Positions 8,023 through 9,011 of a stretch of 9,011 bases of DNA are shown here, in pieces. The notes under the pieces were generated by a model. It made no database searches. It saw only the letters and a program-made list of their open reading frames with translations, and was not told the origin of the DNA. Made by a program: the position numbers and the translations under genes. This DNA comes from Pseudomonadota bacterium (GTDB taxonomy: Bacteria; Pseudomonadota; Gammaproteobacteria; Burkholderiales; Rhodocyclaceae). Positions within the stretch are counted from its first letter, which is position 1. The number at the start of each line of letters is the position of its first letter. The stretch is taken from contig JAUPVD010000393.1 of NCBI GenBank assembly GCA_030917225.1, forward strand, positions 1 to 9,011, given 5' to 3'.

Positions 8023-9011
8023 ATGACCTCAGCAATCCTCGGCCCCGCCGTCGGTGTAATGAACCGCCTTCGCTTCACCGGCAAGTTTGCAGTGGTGATT
8101 CTTGTTCTGATGGCCGTGGTCGGTGCGCTGGTGGCGCTGCTCTACAACCGTCTGGACGCAGCGATCGTGCATGCCCAGTCCGAAATCGCCGGCCTGAAGA
8201 TCATCCACCCGCTGACGAAGGCGGTGCAGTTCACCCAGCAACATCGCGGCCTTTCCGCTGCGGTGATCGGTGGCAAGCCTGAGCGCAAGCCGGAGGTAGA
8301 GGCCAAGGGCAAGGATGTCGAAGCACAACTCGCGCAAGCCGAAGGTCTGCTGCCGGATGGCCTGCGCCGCGGTGCCGAATGGTCGGCGATTCGTGCCGAC
8401 TGGGGGAAGCTGTCCAGCGAAGGAATGAATTTGCAGCTTTCGGCCAATATCGCCGCGCATACGCGGCTGATCGGCCTGATGCTGAATTTTGTCACCGAGG
8501 TTTCTGACAGTTATCGCCTGACGCAGGATCCGGAAGTCGGTTCCTTCTATCTGATGGATACCGCGCTGGTGAAATTGCCGACCCTGCTTGAAACGCTGGG
8601 GCGCATGCGCGCCAATGGCACGGGTGTATTGGCGGCGGGCAAGCTGGAGCCGGCGCAGGGCATCACGCTCAATATCGCGCTGGCCAGCATTGCGGACTTG
8701 CGCGGCCAGTACGAGCGCAACCTGACCAAAACCAAGCGCGAAAATGCTTCGGTTGCGGCCACGCTGGATGCCTCGGCGCAGAAATTCACCAGCGATCTGG
8801 AGCAACTGGTCGGCGTCGTTCGCGACGATGTGCTCGGGCAGAAATTCGCTACTCCGGCCGCATCCTTTTTCTCGCAGGCGACGACGACCATCGACATCGG
8901 CTACACCCAGATGTTCGAAACCCTGCTGCCGACACTTGAACAACTGATCAACCAGCGCATCGAGCGCATGCGCAGCCAGATGACCATGACCCTGCTGGCC
9001 ATCGGCGCGGC
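8023..9011 (+). CDS. Membrane sensor, probably methyl-accepting chemotaxis protein, C-terminus cut by window edge
   Basis: The open frame starts at the ATG at 8023, with a good ribosome site AAGGA (8010-8014) eight bases upstream, and runs off the right edge after 329 complete codons. A cytoplasmic N-terminus with basic residues precedes a first membrane helix (about 22-40). A largely helical periplasmic domain of about 280 residues follows, and a second helix begins near 322. The periplasmic part includes VQFTQQHRGLSAAVIGG (68-84), a block that recalls the helical sensor regions of nitrate-sensing (NIT-like) and related chemoreceptors; that resemblance is tentative. The layout (short N-terminus, long helical ligand domain, second helix) fits a chemoreceptor whose HAMP and signalling domains lie outside the window. 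A histidine kinase or diguanylate cyclase with the same front end cannot be ruled out. The ligand is unknown. Confidence 0.75.
   Translation, partial: MTSAILGPAVGVMNRLRFTGKFAVVILVLMAVVGALVALLYNRLDAAIVHAQSEIAGLKIIHPLTKAVQFTQQHRGLSAAVIGGKPERKPEVEAKGKDVEAQLAQAEGLLPDGLRRGAEWSAIRADWGKLSSEGMNLQLSANIAAHTRLIGLMLNFVTEVSDSYRLTQDPEVGSFYLMDTALVKLPTLLETLGRMRANGTGVLAAGKLEPAQGITLNIALASIADLRGQYERNLTKTKRENASVAATLDASAQKFTSDLEQLVGVVRDDVLGQKFATPAASFFSQATTTIDIGYTQMFETLLPTLEQLINQRIERMRSQMTMTLLAIGA

Noticed and set aside
8029..8943. 304-codon minus-strand open frame
   Set aside because: Mirror of the chemoreceptor-like gene, which has a good ribosome site, membrane helices and an uninterrupted frame.

Overview
The window looks like a GC-rich betaproteobacterial chromosome segment. 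The combination of a multi-PAS hybrid kinase, a receiver/HD-GYP protein, a yaeQ gene and a chemoreceptor-type membrane protein suggests the Rhodocyclales (Dechloromonas/Azonexus-like). That placement is an inference from protein style, not a database match. Coding density is very high. I see no rRNA, tRNA, CRISPR array, insertion sequence or phage gene.

Left part (1-5925), all on the minus strand: a two-gene signalling operon. The first gene encodes a response regulator made of a receiver and a complete HD-GYP cyclic-di-GMP phosphodiesterase domain (5925 to 4816). After 35 bp comes a very large membrane-anchored hybrid histidine kinase (starts 4780, runs off the left edge; at least 1593 residues). 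It has two membrane helices, about six PAS domains, two GAF domains, HisKA, HATPase and a receiver. The pair would convert several sensory inputs into lower c-di-GMP. A perfect FNR/Anr-type dyad (TTGAT-N4-ATCAA, 6009-6022) lies upstream of the operon, which suggests expression tied to oxygen limitation.

Middle part (6027-7291), minus strand: a small four-cysteine protein (78 aa) whose stop codon overlaps the start of a 342-aa class I SAM-dependent methyltransferase of the RlmI-like (COG1092) type. The overlap (TGATG) suggests translational coupling. This pair lies just upstream of the signalling operon in the same direction, so read-through is possible.

Right part (7382-9011), plus strand: yaeQ, divergent from the cysteine protein across about 90 bp. 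After a 92-bp gap holding a promoter-like site and an imperfect dyad comes the 5' part of a membrane sensor, most likely a methyl-accepting chemotaxis protein, cut by the right edge.

The best leads are the FNR-type box in front of the c-di-GMP operon, the coupled small cysteine protein, and a repeat-built insertion inside the kinase ATP-binding domain.
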